Part shown: one piece after another, positions 8,348 through 17,315 of the stretch
Layout of the letters: the number at the start of each line of letters is the position of its first letter
Numbering within the stretch: the stretch's first letter is position 1
Assembly: GCF_003931795.1 (NCBI RefSeq)
Contig: NZ_CP034234.1
Location: 1,658,939-1,722,938, forward strand
Reading direction: 5' to 3'
Length of the DNA stretch: 64,000 nucleotides
Source of the DNA: Erysipelothrix piscisicarius
GTDB lineage: Bacteria > Bacillota_I > Bacilli_A > Erysipelotrichales > Erysipelotrichaceae
Program-made: the position numbers and the translations under genes
The notes under the pieces: model-generated
The model's input: only the letters and a program-made list of their open reading frames with translations
Databases searched by the model: none
What the model was told of the DNA's origin: nothing

Positions 8348-8999
8348 TAATAACGTGAGGAATCCCGCTACAAATAACGACTGACAAGTCACCCATTTCC
8401 AATGCTTTATGAACAATATTCTCTAATTTTTGCGGGATTGCAAAACTAAGTACATTGGGTTGTTTTCCGGCTTCAATCTCATGTCCATCACGATCACGTA
8501 CATTCACAATACGCACTCCTTTTAATAATGGAATTATCTTCCCTGAGCCATCAAACTCTCGCACTCGTACGCTTAGATTCACGTAATCACCGGCCCTCAA
8601 GAGATTACCACCCGTATTTACCATTGATGCTTCCGCACTCATTAGCACCTCTTCAGGTTCAAGTAATAATAGCGACTTACCTTGTGAATCATCAAAATGC
8701 TCAAAATCACGACGATCCAAAATTTGCCCTTTGTAAAGAGTATGACCTAAACGTACATATCGTCCAACGATATTTTCCTTTGTACGGATCATCGTTTCAT
8801 TAAGAATTTTCTTTGGAATTGATATTTCTTCCAAATGATGCGCTTCAATTTTTTCTCGTTGCACTAAATCCGTATTAAGACGATATACTTTTTCAAATTG
8901 ACACCGAATTCGCGTCATAATTTCAACCAAACTCCCCAGCATAATAATAGATAGCACCGCCAAAAAAACTCTTTTTTTTATACTAAAATCCCTCCTCAA
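8301..8999 (-). CDS. CpaB/RcpC-like SAF-domain protein
   Basis: One N-terminal membrane segment (residues 10-25) precedes a SAF domain: EKIEAHHLEEISIPKKILN, GRYVRLGHTLYKGQILDRRDF and LRAGDYVNLSVR, then a second domain ending LEMGDLSVVICSG. This order matches CpaB/RcpC, a periplasmic or cell-wall-side assembly factor of Tad pili. Length 232 residues. It overlaps the TadE-like gene upstream by 17 bases and the ATPase gene downstream. In Gram-positives it would sit outside the membrane. Confidence 0.8.
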   Translation of the reverse strand: MRRDFSIKKRVFLAVLSIIMLGSLVEIMTRIRCQFEKVYRLNTDLVQREKIEAHHLEEISIPKKILNETMIRTKENIVGRYVRLGHTLYKGQILDRRDFEHFDDSQGKSLLLLEPEEVLMSAEASMVNTGGNLLRAGDYVNLSVRVREFDGSGKIIPLLKGVRIVNVRDRDGHEIEAGKQPNVLSFAIPQKLENIVHKALEMGDLSVVICSGIPHVINDLQKEVVEHFNINL

Positions 9000-9303
9000 T
9001 CATTAATTCTCCAAAGGTAACTTCCCAGCCTGCTATTTTTGTTTTATACATGACTTGGATTAATTTTGGATAAAAATGGTATGTAATATCAAGAACCTCC
9101 CCCTGTTGATCTTTCATAAGATTTAAAAACTTCGACTCGAGATGATCAGTGGGTTGCATTTCTGTCATTAACGTTTCTAAAGCATTGCGATATTGGAATC
9201 GTTTTTGTTGGTAATCACGCTTAAAGACAGAATAGGAAACCATCAGGGCCAAGAGCATCATCATCACAACAGTATAGCCATACGCTAAAACAATACCTTT
9301 CAT
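8983..9303 (-). CDS. TadE-like pseudopilin, first gene of the Tad-like operon
   Basis: The 106-residue protein has a short N-terminus, one hydrophobic helix (residues 5-26), then a charged helix (KRDYQQKRFQYRNALETLM) and a small mixed domain. This is the general pilin/TadE architecture; I do not recognise a specific family. It is the first gene of a seven-gene run read 9303 to 5344 with every junction overlapping or abutting. No prepilin peptidase gene is in the run, so the peptidase must be encoded elsewhere or be unnecessary. Confidence 0.55.
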   Translation of the reverse strand: MKGIVLAYGYTVVMMMLLALMVSYSVFKRDYQQKRFQYRNALETLMTEMQPTDHLESKFLNLMKDQQGEVLDITYHFYPKLIQVMYKTKIAGWEVTFGELMIEEGF

Positions 9304-9350
9304 AAATCACCCACTTCTAATTAATTCAAAATCATTGATTTCCCTTTTAA

Positions 9351-9379
9351 AAATAAAAAAACAGACTTTCGTCTGTTTT
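9351..9379 (-). terminator. Terminator of leuS
   Basis: AACAGAC/GTCTGTT hairpin with loop GAAA on the reverse strand followed by a run of T residues, overlapping the leuS stop codon. Confidence 0.85.
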
Positions 9380-11780
9380 AGTTTGGCTTCACAACCAAAT
9401 TAACAATCTTATTCTTAATCACAATTTCTTTGATAACGGTCATACCTTCAAGATTTTTTTGAACTTGTGCTTGATCATATACAAGAGCTTTTAATTCATC
9501 TTCTGGTAAATTATTAGGTGCAATAAATTTAGCACGTACTTTCCCATTAATTTGAACAACAATTTCTAATTCATCAAGCACTAATTTACTTGGATCAAAC
9601 TTTGGCCATGGTTCATAGCTAATATCGCCATTCCCAGACACAATTTCATAAAGTTCTTCACCCAAATGCGGTGCAAAACATGCAAGCATTTTAATAAATC
9701 CGAGAGCGTAATCTTTATACAATGTCTCTGCTTTATATGCTTCATTCACAAAAATCATCAACTGTGAAATTGCAGTATTCATACCAAATGTTTCAATATC
9801 ATGTGTAACTTTTTGAACCGTTTGGTTATATACAAAATCAAGGCTACCATCATTAGTTTCCGTAATCTTATCGGACTCAACCATTAAACGGTAGACACGA
9901 TCAAGCCATTTACGAATTCCATCAAGGCCACGTGTACTCCATGCAATAGCGCCATCTAAGGGGCCCATGAACATTTCGTAAACACGAAGAGCATCCGCAC
10001 CATGACTTTCTACGATATCATCAGGATTCACAACATTTCCTCGTGACTTACTCATCTTCTCATTATTAGCACCGAGAATCATCCCTTGGTGATAAAGTTT
10101 ACCAAATGGTTCTTTGGTATCCACAACACCTAGGTCAAATAGGACCTTATGCCAGAATCGTGCATAAAGAAGGTGGAGAACAGCATGCTCCGAGCCACCC
10201 ATATAAAGATCCACAGGCATCCAATGTTTTAGAAGTTCTGGATCACCGATTGCATCATTATTTTCTGGATCAATATAACGTAAGTAGTACCAGCAAGATC
10301 CTGCCCATTGTGGCATTGTATTTGTTTCTCGGCGTCCTTTTGTGCCATCCGCAAACGTTACGTCCAACCAATCACCGGCATTCGCAAGTGGCGATTGACC
10401 ATCACTCGCTGGTTTGTAATTTTCAACCTCAGGAAGTTCAAGAGGAAGTTCATCAAGTTCAACTGTACGCATGGTTCCATCTTCTAAATGAACAATTGGA
10501 ATTGGCTCTCCCCAATAACGTTGTCTTGAGAATAACCAATCACGAAGTTTGTACGTAGTTTTCGCTTCTCCGTAACCATTCTCAACCAACCACGCTTGCA
10601 TTGTTTCTATTGCTTCATCCTTACCCATACCATCTAAGAATCCAGAATTGATATGAATTCCATCTCCAGTGTACGCTTCTACAGAAGTATCGCCACCTTC
10701 AATCACTGGAATAATCTCAAGATTGTATTTCTTAGCAAACTCAAAATCACGTGTATCGTGTGCAGGTACTGCCATAATTGCACCCGTACCGTATGCTGCG
10801 AGAACATAATCTGCGATGTAAATTGGAACCTTTTTTCCATTTACAGGATTAATGGCATATGCTCCTGTAAATACACCTGATTTTTCTTTATTGAGTTCAG
10901 TACGTTCTAAATCAGACTTATGCAACACTTTCTCAACATAAGCATTTACTTCATCGATATTATCTGGCGTTGTAATTTCCTTAACAAAAGGATGTTCTGG
11001 AGCAAGAACACAATATGTATTTCCAAATAACGTATCTGCACGCGTTGTAAATACTGTAAATTCTTTATCATGATCTGCAATTTTAAAGATAACATTCGAC
11101 CCTTCAGAGCGACCGATCCAGTTAATTTGCATTTCTTTTGTTGAATCTGGCCATTCGACTAAATCCAAATCTTCCAATAAACGATCTGCGTATTCCGTAA
11201 TTTTTAAGACCCATTGACGCATTGGCATACGAATTACATCAAAACCACCCACTTCACTCTTACCGTCAATGACTTCTTCATTCGCAAGAACGGTTCCCAA
11301 TTCAGGACAGAAGTTTACGGGTTTCTCATCAACGTAAGCCAATCCCATGTCATAAAGCTTTGTAAAGATCCATTGAGTCCATTTGTAGTAACCTGGATCT
11401 GTTGTGGAAATCTCACGACTCCAATCATAAGAAAGACCAAGACTTTTAATTTGATCAGTAAAGTGCGCGATATTTTGTTTTGTAAATTCATTTGGATGAT
11501 TTCCAGTTTTCAAGGCAAATTGCTCTGCAGGTAGACCAAAAGCATCCCATCCCATAGGGTGTAAGACATTAAAACCATTCATGCGTTTATAACGTGCAAT
11601 TACATCCGTCGCAGTATACCCACGTGGATGCCCTACATGAAGTCCATTTCCTGATGGATATGGGAACATGTCTAAAACATAATATTTTGGTAAATCAAAG
11701 TTATGAACATCTGTCTTAAACGTTTCATGTTCATCCCAATATTTTTGCCATTTTTTCTCAATTTTTAAATGGTTATACAT
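9378..11780 (-). CDS. leuS: Leucyl-tRNA synthetase
   Basis: Class I synthetase of 800 residues, normal bacterial length. [21 protein letters not shown] carries the HIGH motif (HVGH), the editing domain contains TTRADTLFG and AVPAHDTRD, and the catalytic loop is KMSKSRGN near residue 575. The C-terminal anticodon and KVRAKF segment is complete. It charges tRNA-Leu in the cytosol. Expression is controlled by a T-box leader at 11801-12015 that carries a leucine CTC specifier. The gene is monocistronic with its own terminator. Confidence 0.98.
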   Translation of the reverse strand: MYNHLKIEKKWQKYWDEHETFKTDVHNFDLPKYYVLDMFPYPSGNGLHVGHPRGYTATDVIARYKRMNGFNVLHPMGWDAFGLPAEQFALKTGNHPNEFTKQNIAHFTDQIKSLGLSYDWSREISTTDPGYYKWTQWIFTKLYDMGLAYVDEKPVNFCPELGTVLANEEVIDGKSEVGGFDVIRMPMRQWVLKITEYADRLLEDLDLVEWPDSTKEMQINWIGRSEGSNVIFKIADHDKEFTVFTTRADTLFGNTYCVLAPEHPFVKEITTPDNIDEVNAYVEKVLHKSDLERTELNKEKSGVFTGAYAINPVNGKKVPIYIADYVLAAYGTGAIMAVPAHDTRDFEFAKKYNLEIIPVIEGGDTSVEAYTGDGIHINSGFLDGMGKDEAIETMQAWLVENGYGEAKTTYKLRDWLFSRQRYWGEPIPIVHLEDGTMRTVELDELPLELPEVENYKPASDGQSPLANAGDWLDVTFADGTKGRRETNTMPQWAGSCWYYLRYIDPENNDAIGDPELLKHWMPVDLYMGGSEHAVLHLLYARFWHKVLFDLGVVDTKEPFGKLYHQGMILGANNEKMSKSRGNVVNPDDIVESHGADALRVYEMFMGPLDGAIAWSTRGLDGIRKWLDRVYRLMVESDKITETNDGSLDFVYNQTVQKVTHDIETFGMNTAISQLMIFVNEAYKAETLYKDYALGFIKMLACFAPHLGEELYEIVSGNGDISYEPWPKFDPSKLVLDELEIVVQINGKVRAKFIAPNNLPEDELKALVYDQAQVQKNLEGMTVIKEIVIKNKIVNLVVKPN

Positions 11781-11800
11781 TTTTTATCCTCCTATAACAT

Positions 11801-12015
11801 AAAAAAAGTACCTCTAAAGGACGAATTGCTCGCGGTACCACCTTAATTCCTATCGATATTCGATAGACTCTCAATCCTTTAACGCAGGGGACGTAATTTC
11901 CTACTGATTCAGAAATTATGCTCAAAGATGAGTTCAAAAATCTTAATACACTGATTCACACCAACCATCAGTTCTCTTCGCTATTTTAATTTTCTACTAT
12001 TTCTTATCATCGCTT
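11801..12015 (-). promoter_or_regulatory. T-box riboswitch (leucine) controlling leuS
   Basis: The reverse strand contains the T-box core AAGGTGGTACCGCG at 11844-11831 followed by GCAATTCGTCCTTT and a terminator hairpin ending in seven T residues at 11807-11801. About 85 bases upstream, TTTGAACTCATC places CTC (Leu) at 11932-11930 in the specifier position. Uncharged tRNA-Leu pairing with the T-box bulge favours the antiterminator and leuS transcription. Confidence 0.93.
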
Positions 12016-12021
12016 TCTTAA

Positions 12022-12050
12022 ATAATAGTGGAAACATCACCAAAAGTCAA
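12022..12050 (-). promoter_or_regulatory. Promoter of leuS/T-box
   Basis: TTGACT (12050-12045) and TATTAT (12027-12022) on the reverse strand are separated by exactly 17 bases, a near-consensus housekeeping promoter just before the T-box leader. Confidence 0.85.
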
Positions 12051-12064
12051 TAAACCAAGTCATT

Positions 12065-12084
12065 AAAAAAGGCGTCTTACGCCT
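12065..12084 (-). terminator. Terminator of the rlmA-pentapeptide-Mrr group
   Basis: AGGCGT/ACGCCT hairpin with six T residues on the reverse strand; it overlaps the stop codon of the Mrr-like gene. Confidence 0.8.
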
Positions 12085-12619
12085 CTTCATTTTTAGTTCC
12101 TTCTTTAACAATTGCCATGAGAACAATATTGGTTACGACTAAACCCGCAGCCAATAACATTGAGGGCTTCCGATTCGCCTTTTTAACCGCTTTATTTATA
12201 ATTTTTTTCAAATGAACCTCGTAAAGATTTGATCGCGATTCTAATTTATCTAAGTGATAAACATCCCACAGATTAATGCGTTTTATGTTTGAATACTGTT
12301 CAGCTTTTTCAGTGAAAACACCATTGGTAACAACAATACCAATCTTCGCCTTATGAAACACCAAAGCAGCCGCGAGCTCTGAAATCGGATCGGTCCCTAC
12401 TTCCTTAGGATTAAATACGATTTTAAATGCACAACGCATCCCATCTTTCTTTGCAACAACATGAACGCCATGGGCATACTTCGCCTCAGGAACTTGAATC
12501 GAATCATAACCCAACAGCGGTAACAGATTTAAGAAATAATTTTCAAATGCCTTCTGATTACGGACCTCTAATATGTGTTTAGGAGTTTTAGTTTTAAAAA
12601 GCGAAGCAATAAAATTCAT
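12077..12619 (-). CDS. Membrane-anchored Mrr-like restriction-endonuclease-fold protein
   Basis: Residues 20-140 resemble the Mrr_cat/DUF2034 nuclease fold: FENYFLNLLPLLGYDSIQV, VVAKKDGMRCAFKIVFNPKEVG, and KIGIVVTNGVFTEKAEQY. In active Mrr enzymes the second strand carries D-x(n)-Q/E-x-K; here the Q/E position is not clear (AFKIVF), so activity is uncertain. A C-terminal hydrophobic helix (MLLAAGLVVTNIVLMAIV) suggests membrane attachment. I chose the ATG at 12619, 8 bases after AAAGGTGG. The pentapeptide gene lies just upstream in the same run. It might be a defence or DNA-quality protein; unproven. Confidence 0.6.
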   Translation of the reverse strand: MNFIASLFKTKTPKHILEVRNQKAFENYFLNLLPLLGYDSIQVPEAKYAHGVHVVAKKDGMRCAFKIVFNPKEVGTDPISELAAALVFHKAKIGIVVTNGVFTEKAEQYSNIKRINLWDVYHLDKLESRSNLYEVHLKKIINKAVKKANRKPSMLLAAGLVVTNIVLMAIVKEGTKNEEA

Positions 12620-12637
12620 ATTTAATACCACCTTTCG

Positions 12638-13252
12638 TTAATCAATAATTAAACCGAGATAACCAATCAACGCACTTGCTTGATCAGCACGAATGCGCAT
12701 TCCTTTTATAAGTGAGGGAGAATATACAATCGTATCAAAGGTGCAAGTCGTTAAATCTAAAGCGTTACAGCGCGTATCCGAGAGATTTAATCCTGTAAGC
12801 TCGCAATCGTTAAACTTCATATTCTTATATTTTGCCATCATCAAGGATGTCTCATTAAGTCGGCATCCCTCAAACACGACATTTTCAAAACTTGATTGTG
12901 ACAAATTCATAAAATTCATCAGTGTATCTTTAAATAACACATCCTTAACTTTGCTATCGTAAATTTCACTCGCCATTAACTTACAGGACAAAAATTCACA
13001 GCGGTAAAGATAACTTTTTTGTAAAGAATGATTACTTAGATCACAACGATCAAACACAACATCCAGCAATTCGGCACGATCACACGCATCCATTTCAAAT
13101 TCACATTTACTAAAACAGACTTGTTCACACTTTACTAATGCGTGATCTTGATAAATTAAACATGATTCATAACGTGTATTACGCTTTAATTCCGAAAAGA
13201 GTACACGAGCATTGCTCACTACCAACTCTTCGATAAACTGAGGTCTTTTCAT
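12638..13252 (-). CDS. Pentapeptide-repeat protein
   Basis: The 204-residue protein has tandem near-repeats of A/C(D/N)LxF type, for example ELLDVVFDRCDLSNHSL, YRCEFLSCKLMASEIYD, LMNFMNLSQSSFENVVFEGCRL and NDCELTGLNLSDTRCNAL. This predicts a right-handed quadrilateral beta-helix like Qnr/YjbI proteins. Family members can mimic DNA and protect gyrase, but many have unknown roles. It overlaps rlmA by 4 bases, so it is co-translated. Confidence 0.75.
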   Translation of the reverse strand: MKRPQFIEELVVSNARVLFSELKRNTRYESCLIYQDHALVKCEQVCFSKCEFEMDACDRAELLDVVFDRCDLSNHSLQKSYLYRCEFLSCKLMASEIYDSKVKDVLFKDTLMNFMNLSQSSFENVVFEGCRLNETSLMMAKYKNMKFNDCELTGLNLSDTRCNALDLTTCTFDTIVYSPSLIKGMRIRADQASALIGYLGLIID

Positions 13253-14052
13253 AATTTCTCTTTTCTATAGATTGCAAGACCAAATTCTAAGCCTACATTT
13301 AAGTGTGAATACTTCGTCAGTCTTTCAATATTTTCTTTGGGTGTACGATGGGCATAAGGAGTCATCTTGAAAACATTTAAAATATCCTCGGTTGAGGTTA
13401 TTTCTATGGGTCCCTTAATTTGCATCACATCGAGTAATTGGAATCCTTCATACATTTTCACGTCAACATCGTTTGCATAAGGCTGATCATAGACGATTTC
13501 TTTGAGTTCCATCAAATGATTCGCAAGTGGAAATACCTGAACAAAGATCCCATCGTCTTTTAAAACCCGAAAGATTTCTTCAATCTTAAAAGGAGCAAAA
13601 ACAGATAAGCATGCATCGAATGAATCATCAATGATCGGTAAATCAAAGGTACTTCCCACTGCAAGCATCAAATCTGAGTTTCGTTTTGATCCCAAATCAA
13701 CGGCATTCTTTGAAATATCAACACCATAAACCGTTCGTCCTGACTTGAGTAACGATTCCGTATACCAACACTCACCGCAACCCGCATCCAAAATGTGATT
13801 ACTCGAGAACCTATCAAAGACATTCTTGATTTGATCAAGCAATAATCCGTAGTATCCTTTATCTAAAAATTCTCTCCGAGCACGAACCATCAGCTTATCA
13901 TCACCATGTTGCTTCATTTTATCTTTTTGGGACATGAGTAAATTTACATAACCACTCTTGGCTCGATCAAACTGATGACCCTTAGAACAAACGTAAGATC
14001 GTTCCTGTTCTTCCAATGCTTGTCCACAATTAGGACACTTAAAATATGTCAT
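13249..14052 (-). CDS. rlmA: 23S rRNA guanine-N1 methyltransferase (RlmA family)
   Basis: A zinc-binding N-terminus (CPNCG at 5-9, C22 and H26 in VCSKGHQFDRAKSGYVNLL) is followed by a Rossmann methyltransferase domain with ILDAGCGECWYTESLL (SAM motif I) and GVDISKNAVDLG. This is the RlmA(I)/RlmA(II) arrangement; the enzymes methylate G745 or G748 of 23S rRNA hairpin 35, the latter affecting tylosin sensitivity. Which base is modified here cannot be told. 267 residues, normal length. First gene of a three-gene run. Confidence 0.88.
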   Translation of the reverse strand: MTYFKCPNCGQALEEQERSYVCSKGHQFDRAKSGYVNLLMSQKDKMKQHGDDKLMVRARREFLDKGYYGLLLDQIKNVFDRFSSNHILDAGCGECWYTESLLKSGRTVYGVDISKNAVDLGSKRNSDLMLAVGSTFDLPIIDDSFDACLSVFAPFKIEEIFRVLKDDGIFVQVFPLANHLMELKEIVYDQPYANDVDVKMYEGFQLLDVMQIKGPIEITSTEDILNVFKMTPYAHRTPKENIERLTKYSHLNVGLEFGLAIYRKEKL

Positions 14053-14142
14053 ATAAATCCCTGCCTTACTTAGTAATAATTATACCACACCTCATTCTCT
14101 TTTCTACCAACATACTTAACATATATATCGACTATGTTTATC

Positions 14143-14170
14143 TTGCAATTTTAGAAAAAAGTTTTATAAT
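14143..14170 (+). promoter_or_regulatory. Promoter of the redox lipoprotein gene
   Basis: TTGCAA at 14143-14148 and TATAAT at 14165-14170 with a 16-base spacer; an AAGGAGG ribosome site follows. Confidence 0.65.
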
Positions 14171-14192
14171 TTAAGAGACTAAGGAGGTCATT

Positions 14193-14750
14193 ATGAAAAA
14201 AACATTACTCGTCCTACTCGTTTCAATTTTCGTATTAACAGGTTGCACCTCAAATAATCTCATGAAAGATTATAAAGGATTCACCAAGAAAGATCATCAC
14301 TACGTAACAACTGATTCTGAAACGATCATCAAAAACTTAGAAGATTCTAAGGAAGGTATTTACTATATCGGTTATGCTGATTGTCCATGGTGTGTTGCCC
14401 TTGTTCCCGAAATGGAAACAGTGATAACAGACTTAGAAGCAAGCTACAAAGAACAAGGAATCGAAATTAAGCCTGAAATTATGATGTTGGATGTTCAAAA
14501 TTCAGAATACAGTAATAGCGATGACTTGAAAAAACGGTTGTCTGATTGGGATAAACAACTTCCTGAAGCACTCCGATCAAATGGATATGTACCTTTTGTT
14601 GTAGCGATTGATAAAGATGGAAAAATTCAAACACATTTAGGTACGGTTGATGGACACAAACCTCCAGTTGCACTCACTGAAACTCAAGTTAAGTTCTTGC
14701 ACTTACGTCTTAAAAATATGTTTGACGGTATCCATGCACATAGAAATTAG
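14193..14750 (+). CDS. Thioredoxin-like lipoprotein
   Basis: A lipoprotein signal peptide (MKKTLLVLLVSIFVLTGC, lipobox LTGC) is followed by a thioredoxin-fold domain with YIGYADCPWCVALVPEM, a C-x-x-C active site (CPWC), and YVPFVVAIDKDGKI, which contains the cis-proline region. It resembles bacteriocin-transport-accessory/thioredoxin-like lipoproteins. It should sit on the outer face of the membrane and reduce or exchange thiols of exported proteins; the partner is unknown. 185 residues, with its own promoter and terminator. Confidence 0.85.
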   Translation: MKKTLLVLLVSIFVLTGCTSNNLMKDYKGFTKKDHHYVTTDSETIIKNLEDSKEGIYYIGYADCPWCVALVPEMETVITDLEASYKEQGIEIKPEIMMLDVQNSEYSNSDDLKKRLSDWDKQLPEALRSNGYVPFVVAIDKDGKIQTHLGTVDGHKPPVALTETQVKFLHLRLKNMFDGIHAHRN

Positions 14751-14790
14751 AGCCTAAGGTTCAATTCTATTTAGCACATTATGAATCAAT

Positions 14791-14838
14791 AAAAAGCGAA
14801 TCCCAATGCTTCGAGCAAGCATTGGGATTCGTTTTTTA
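14791..14838. terminator. Strong bidirectional terminator
   Basis: CGAATCCCAATGCTT and its exact complement form a 15-bp stem with a 5-base loop, flanked by A and T runs, between the convergent lipoprotein and peroxiredoxin genes. Confidence 0.9.
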
Positions 14839-14845
14839 TTAGAAC

Positions 14846-15511
14846 TTATTTAATGGGTTTATGAACAAACCACCAGTCAAGGTACTCTGTATCGCCTTCA
14901 TTTGCTTGCGCTTTGCGTTTCTCAGCATCTGCGATTGTTGATGCTGGTGGAACAATTCCATGATCACCGATAAATTCATTATTTGGCCAATTTTCAGGGA
15001 TTGCAACACTGTATTTATCCGCTGTTTGAAGCGCCTTTGTAGCACGAAGAATTTCATCAATACTACGTCCAACTTCTTGTGGATAATACATTGTTAATCT
15101 TAGCACACCTTTATCATCTACGATGAATACTGCACGAACTGTATTTGTACCCATTGCAGAATGAAGCATGCCGAGTTGTGATGCTGCACGTCCAAGTTCA
15201 TCCGCAATAATTGGGAATGGAATCTTAACATTTGCATGTTCATCGATCCATTCAATCCATTTCATATGTGCATGAACCCCATCAATTGATAGACCAATGA
15301 GGTCTGCCCCAATTGCATTAAATTCATCTGCTGCTTTCGCAAATCCTATAAATTCTGTTGTACACACGGGTGTAAAGTCACTTGGGTGACTAAATAGAAC
15401 GAACCATTTCCCTGCATATGCATCCGGTAAGGTCATTTGACCTTGTGTCGTTTTTACATTTAATGTAGGAAATTTTTCTCCCAACAATGGGAATGTACTG
15501 TTGTTTTCCAT
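14846..15511 (-). CDS. Peroxiredoxin, Prx6-type, single cysteine
   Basis: FSHPSDFTPVCTTEF holds the peroxidatic Cys in the Prx6-type motif P-x3-T-x2-C, and the C-terminal arm (ENWPNNEFIGDH through YLDWWFVHK) is that of Prx6/AhpC-TSA enzymes. The protein has one cysteine only: the DWWFC position found in some relatives is Val here, so it must use an external thiol for recycling. It removes hydrogen and organic peroxides in the cytosol. The ATG at 15511 follows AGGAGG at good spacing, better than the upstream in-frame ATG. A Fur-like palindrome lies 48 bases upstream. Confidence 0.92.
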   Translation of the reverse strand: MENNSTFPLLGEKFPTLNVKTTQGQMTLPDAYAGKWFVLFSHPSDFTPVCTTEFIGFAKAADEFNAIGADLIGLSIDGVHAHMKWIEWIDEHANVKIPFPIIADELGRAASQLGMLHSAMGTNTVRAVFIVDDKGVLRLTMYYPQEVGRSIDEILRATKALQTADKYSVAIPENWPNNEFIGDHGIVPPASTIADAEKRKAQANEGDTEYLDWWFVHKPIK

Positions 15512-15558
15512 ATATATCCTCCTAGTATAGGGCACCTGCCTTATACATTCATTATAGT

Positions 15559-15577
15559 GATAGTGATTATCATTGTC
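15559..15577. promoter_or_regulatory. Fur/PerR-like operator between peroxiredoxin and TetR genes
   Basis: GATAGTGATTATCATTGTC is a 19-bp near-palindrome matching the classic Fur box (GATAATGATAATCATTATC) at 16 positions. It sits in the 138-base divergent gap, so it could control either gene. It could instead be bound by the neighbouring TetR protein. Confidence 0.65.
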
Positions 15578-15649
15578 AACTTAATCCAGTGATATTCTCT
15601 AAGGATTTATGGTATGCTTATCTTACATTTATAAGGATTGAGGAAACGT

Positions 15650-16207
15650 ATGCCAAAGATTATACATAACATTGAAGAAGAAATTTTTGCCAGCGCAGAA
15701 CACCTTTTTTATTTACATGACTATGAAGACGTAAGTATGAAGATGATTGCGAAGGAGACAAACATCGCTGTGGGGACGCTTTATAATTATTATCGTGATA
15801 AAGCATCTCTCTATGCTGCAGTTGTGCATAAAAGTTGGGCCGACACATTTGCTCGTTTAAAAAATTGCATTACAACTGAAGTTGACTTTAATGCAAAATT
15901 TAGGAAGCGTTTGGAAGTTTTATACTACGACTCCGCGAAAAGACATGGCCTTGGAGTACATTTTAAACGTGTTCGAGGAATGAACGCTGAGAGCTTGGAA
16001 GATCTTCAAGGCTTTGTCCTTACCAATATTAAAGAAGTCTTCAAAGACATGCCGATTGCGAATCCTTGGGTGTTTGATACTGAGATTATCACAAAGTTAA
16101 TCTATTCATTATTATCCAATCTTTCATTTTTAATTGAAAACTATCCGTTTTCGAAAGAAGATAACATTGATTTCTTATACCATTCATTGATTGCTTTTTT
16201 TCATTAA
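15650..16207 (+). CDS. TetR-family transcriptional regulator
   Basis: N-terminal helix-turn-helix: EEEIFASAEHLFYLHDYEDVSMKMIAKETNIAVGTLYNYYRDKASLYAAV, the typical TetR DNA-binding block (VGTLYNYYRDK). The C-terminal ligand domain is not assignable. It faces the peroxiredoxin gene across a palindrome, so it may control that gene or itself. The ATG at 15650 follows GAGGAAACGT; an in-frame TTG lies 12 bases earlier. Confidence 0.88.
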   Translation: MPKIIHNIEEEIFASAEHLFYLHDYEDVSMKMIAKETNIAVGTLYNYYRDKASLYAAVVHKSWADTFARLKNCITTEVDFNAKFRKRLEVLYYDSAKRHGLGVHFKRVRGMNAESLEDLQGFVLTNIKEVFKDMPIANPWVFDTEIITKLIYSLLSNLSFLIENYPFSKEDNIDFLYHSLIAFFH

Positions 16208-16215
16208 TACAACGT

Positions 16216-16250
16216 AAAAGACCACACTTGGTAAAAGGTGGTCTTTTTTT
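16216..16250 (+). terminator. Terminator of the TetR gene
   Basis: AAAAGACCAC/GGTGGTCTTTT hairpin followed by a T-run, between convergent genes. Confidence 0.85.
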
Positions 16251-17250
16251 AGAATTTTTTAATGTGATTATATAAAGATGGATCAATGTGCTCTTGTTCT
16301 TCAAGTTTTACGAGCATCGCTTGCATGTTCTCGGTAAAATGGGGCATTGGGACACATTGTCGTTTTCCTTCATGAAACACTTCGTAGCATATATACATCA
16401 AATCATCGATATTATTGTGTCGCTTCATCGATTCACGTGCAATTCGACTCGTTTTAAATTTAACTTTCATTCCCCAACCCGAAATACCCGCTGGAAATTT
16501 ATAAGGTAAAATTTCTTGCTTGAAGTGATTCATATTGATGCCTCGTCCTCGAGCAATTAAGAGTGTTTCACGAATTGTTCGTATGCAATGCGCTAACGCT
16601 TTACTGTTTGTCATCACATACTCGACAGAAGCCCCCGGAAAACTAAGATTCCCATACAAAGCTACAGTTGATACAATTGCAGCACTTACTGACATTCTTA
16701 CCCACATCCATTCTAACATGTCATGTGGTATCTCAAAGGTAATGTCACAACTTTTAAAAAGCGACATCATAAGATTGTAGTTTGGAATTCGAGCATTCGA
16801 CTTTGACTCAATCATGGCATACTCATTTACGACGGCTGTAAGAACGCCTTCTTCATCCATCGAACCGCCTCCAACAGGATATCCTAAAATATAATTGTAG
16901 AATCCCATGATTTCATCGAGACGTTTGTGATCGGTCCAAACCCCCGTAAAGAGTAATACCGTTCCATGAATCTTCGCTTCCCGTAGGGAATCCATTGCTT
17001 CTTTTAGATTCCCTGATGATACACTAACAAAAATAAAATCATACTCTTTTTTTGTAGAAGGTTTAATTTTATAGTCAAAAGAAAGCTCTTTCCCCTTAGG
17101 ATTGAGTCTTCCATCAAGTAATTTCACATGACCACAATCGACATGGTCTTTTCCTTCTCGAAGGAAATGTTCAACATTATGGCCCGCACGGAAAAACAAG
17201 GACCCGTATAGAGTTCCAATCGTGCCCAGTCCTAGAATTAAAATATCCAT
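16249..17250 (-). CDS. Ketopantoate reductase-family (ApbA/PanE-like) protein
   Basis: MDILILGLGTIGTLYGSLFF is a Rossmann dinucleotide-binding start (GLGTIG), and DFIFVSVSSGNLKEAM and MWVRMSVSAAIVSTVALYGN follow the ApbA/PanE layout with its N-terminal NADPH domain and C-terminal helical domain. PanE reduces ketopantoate to pantoate for coenzyme A synthesis. The protein lacks the clean K-N-N-P motif of true PanE, so the substrate may differ. Start chosen at ATG 17250; a GTG lies 15 bases upstream. Confidence 0.72.
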   Translation of the reverse strand: MDILILGLGTIGTLYGSLFFRAGHNVEHFLREGKDHVDCGHVKLLDGRLNPKGKELSFDYKIKPSTKKEYDFIFVSVSSGNLKEAMDSLREAKIHGTVLLFTGVWTDHKRLDEIMGFYNYILGYPVGGGSMDEEGVLTAVVNEYAMIESKSNARIPNYNLMMSLFKSCDITFEIPHDMLEWMWVRMSVSAAIVSTVALYGNLSFPGASVEYVMTNSKALAHCIRTIRETLLIARGRGINMNHFKQEILPYKFPAGISGWGMKVKFKTSRIARESMKRHNNIDDLMYICYEVFHEGKRQCVPMPHFTENMQAMLVKLEEQEHIDPSLYNHIKKF

Positions 17251-17315
17251 GAGCTCACGCCTCACTTCCTTTAACTCTATTTTAAACGATTTCTAAAATA
17301 TTTTCATCTTTCTTA

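Noticed and set aside
9378..11780. Several long forward frames inside leuS (for example 10106-10558)
   Set aside because: They are antisense shadows of a fully conserved synthetase and have no ribosome sites.
12077..12619. Calling the Mrr-like protein a restriction enzyme
   Set aside because: The key Gln/Glu-x-Lys residues are not clear and no methyltransferase is adjacent.
16249..17250. Naming this gene panE
   Set aside because: Only the family fold is clear; the typical catalytic motif of true ketopantoate reductase was not found and no other panto genes are adjacent.
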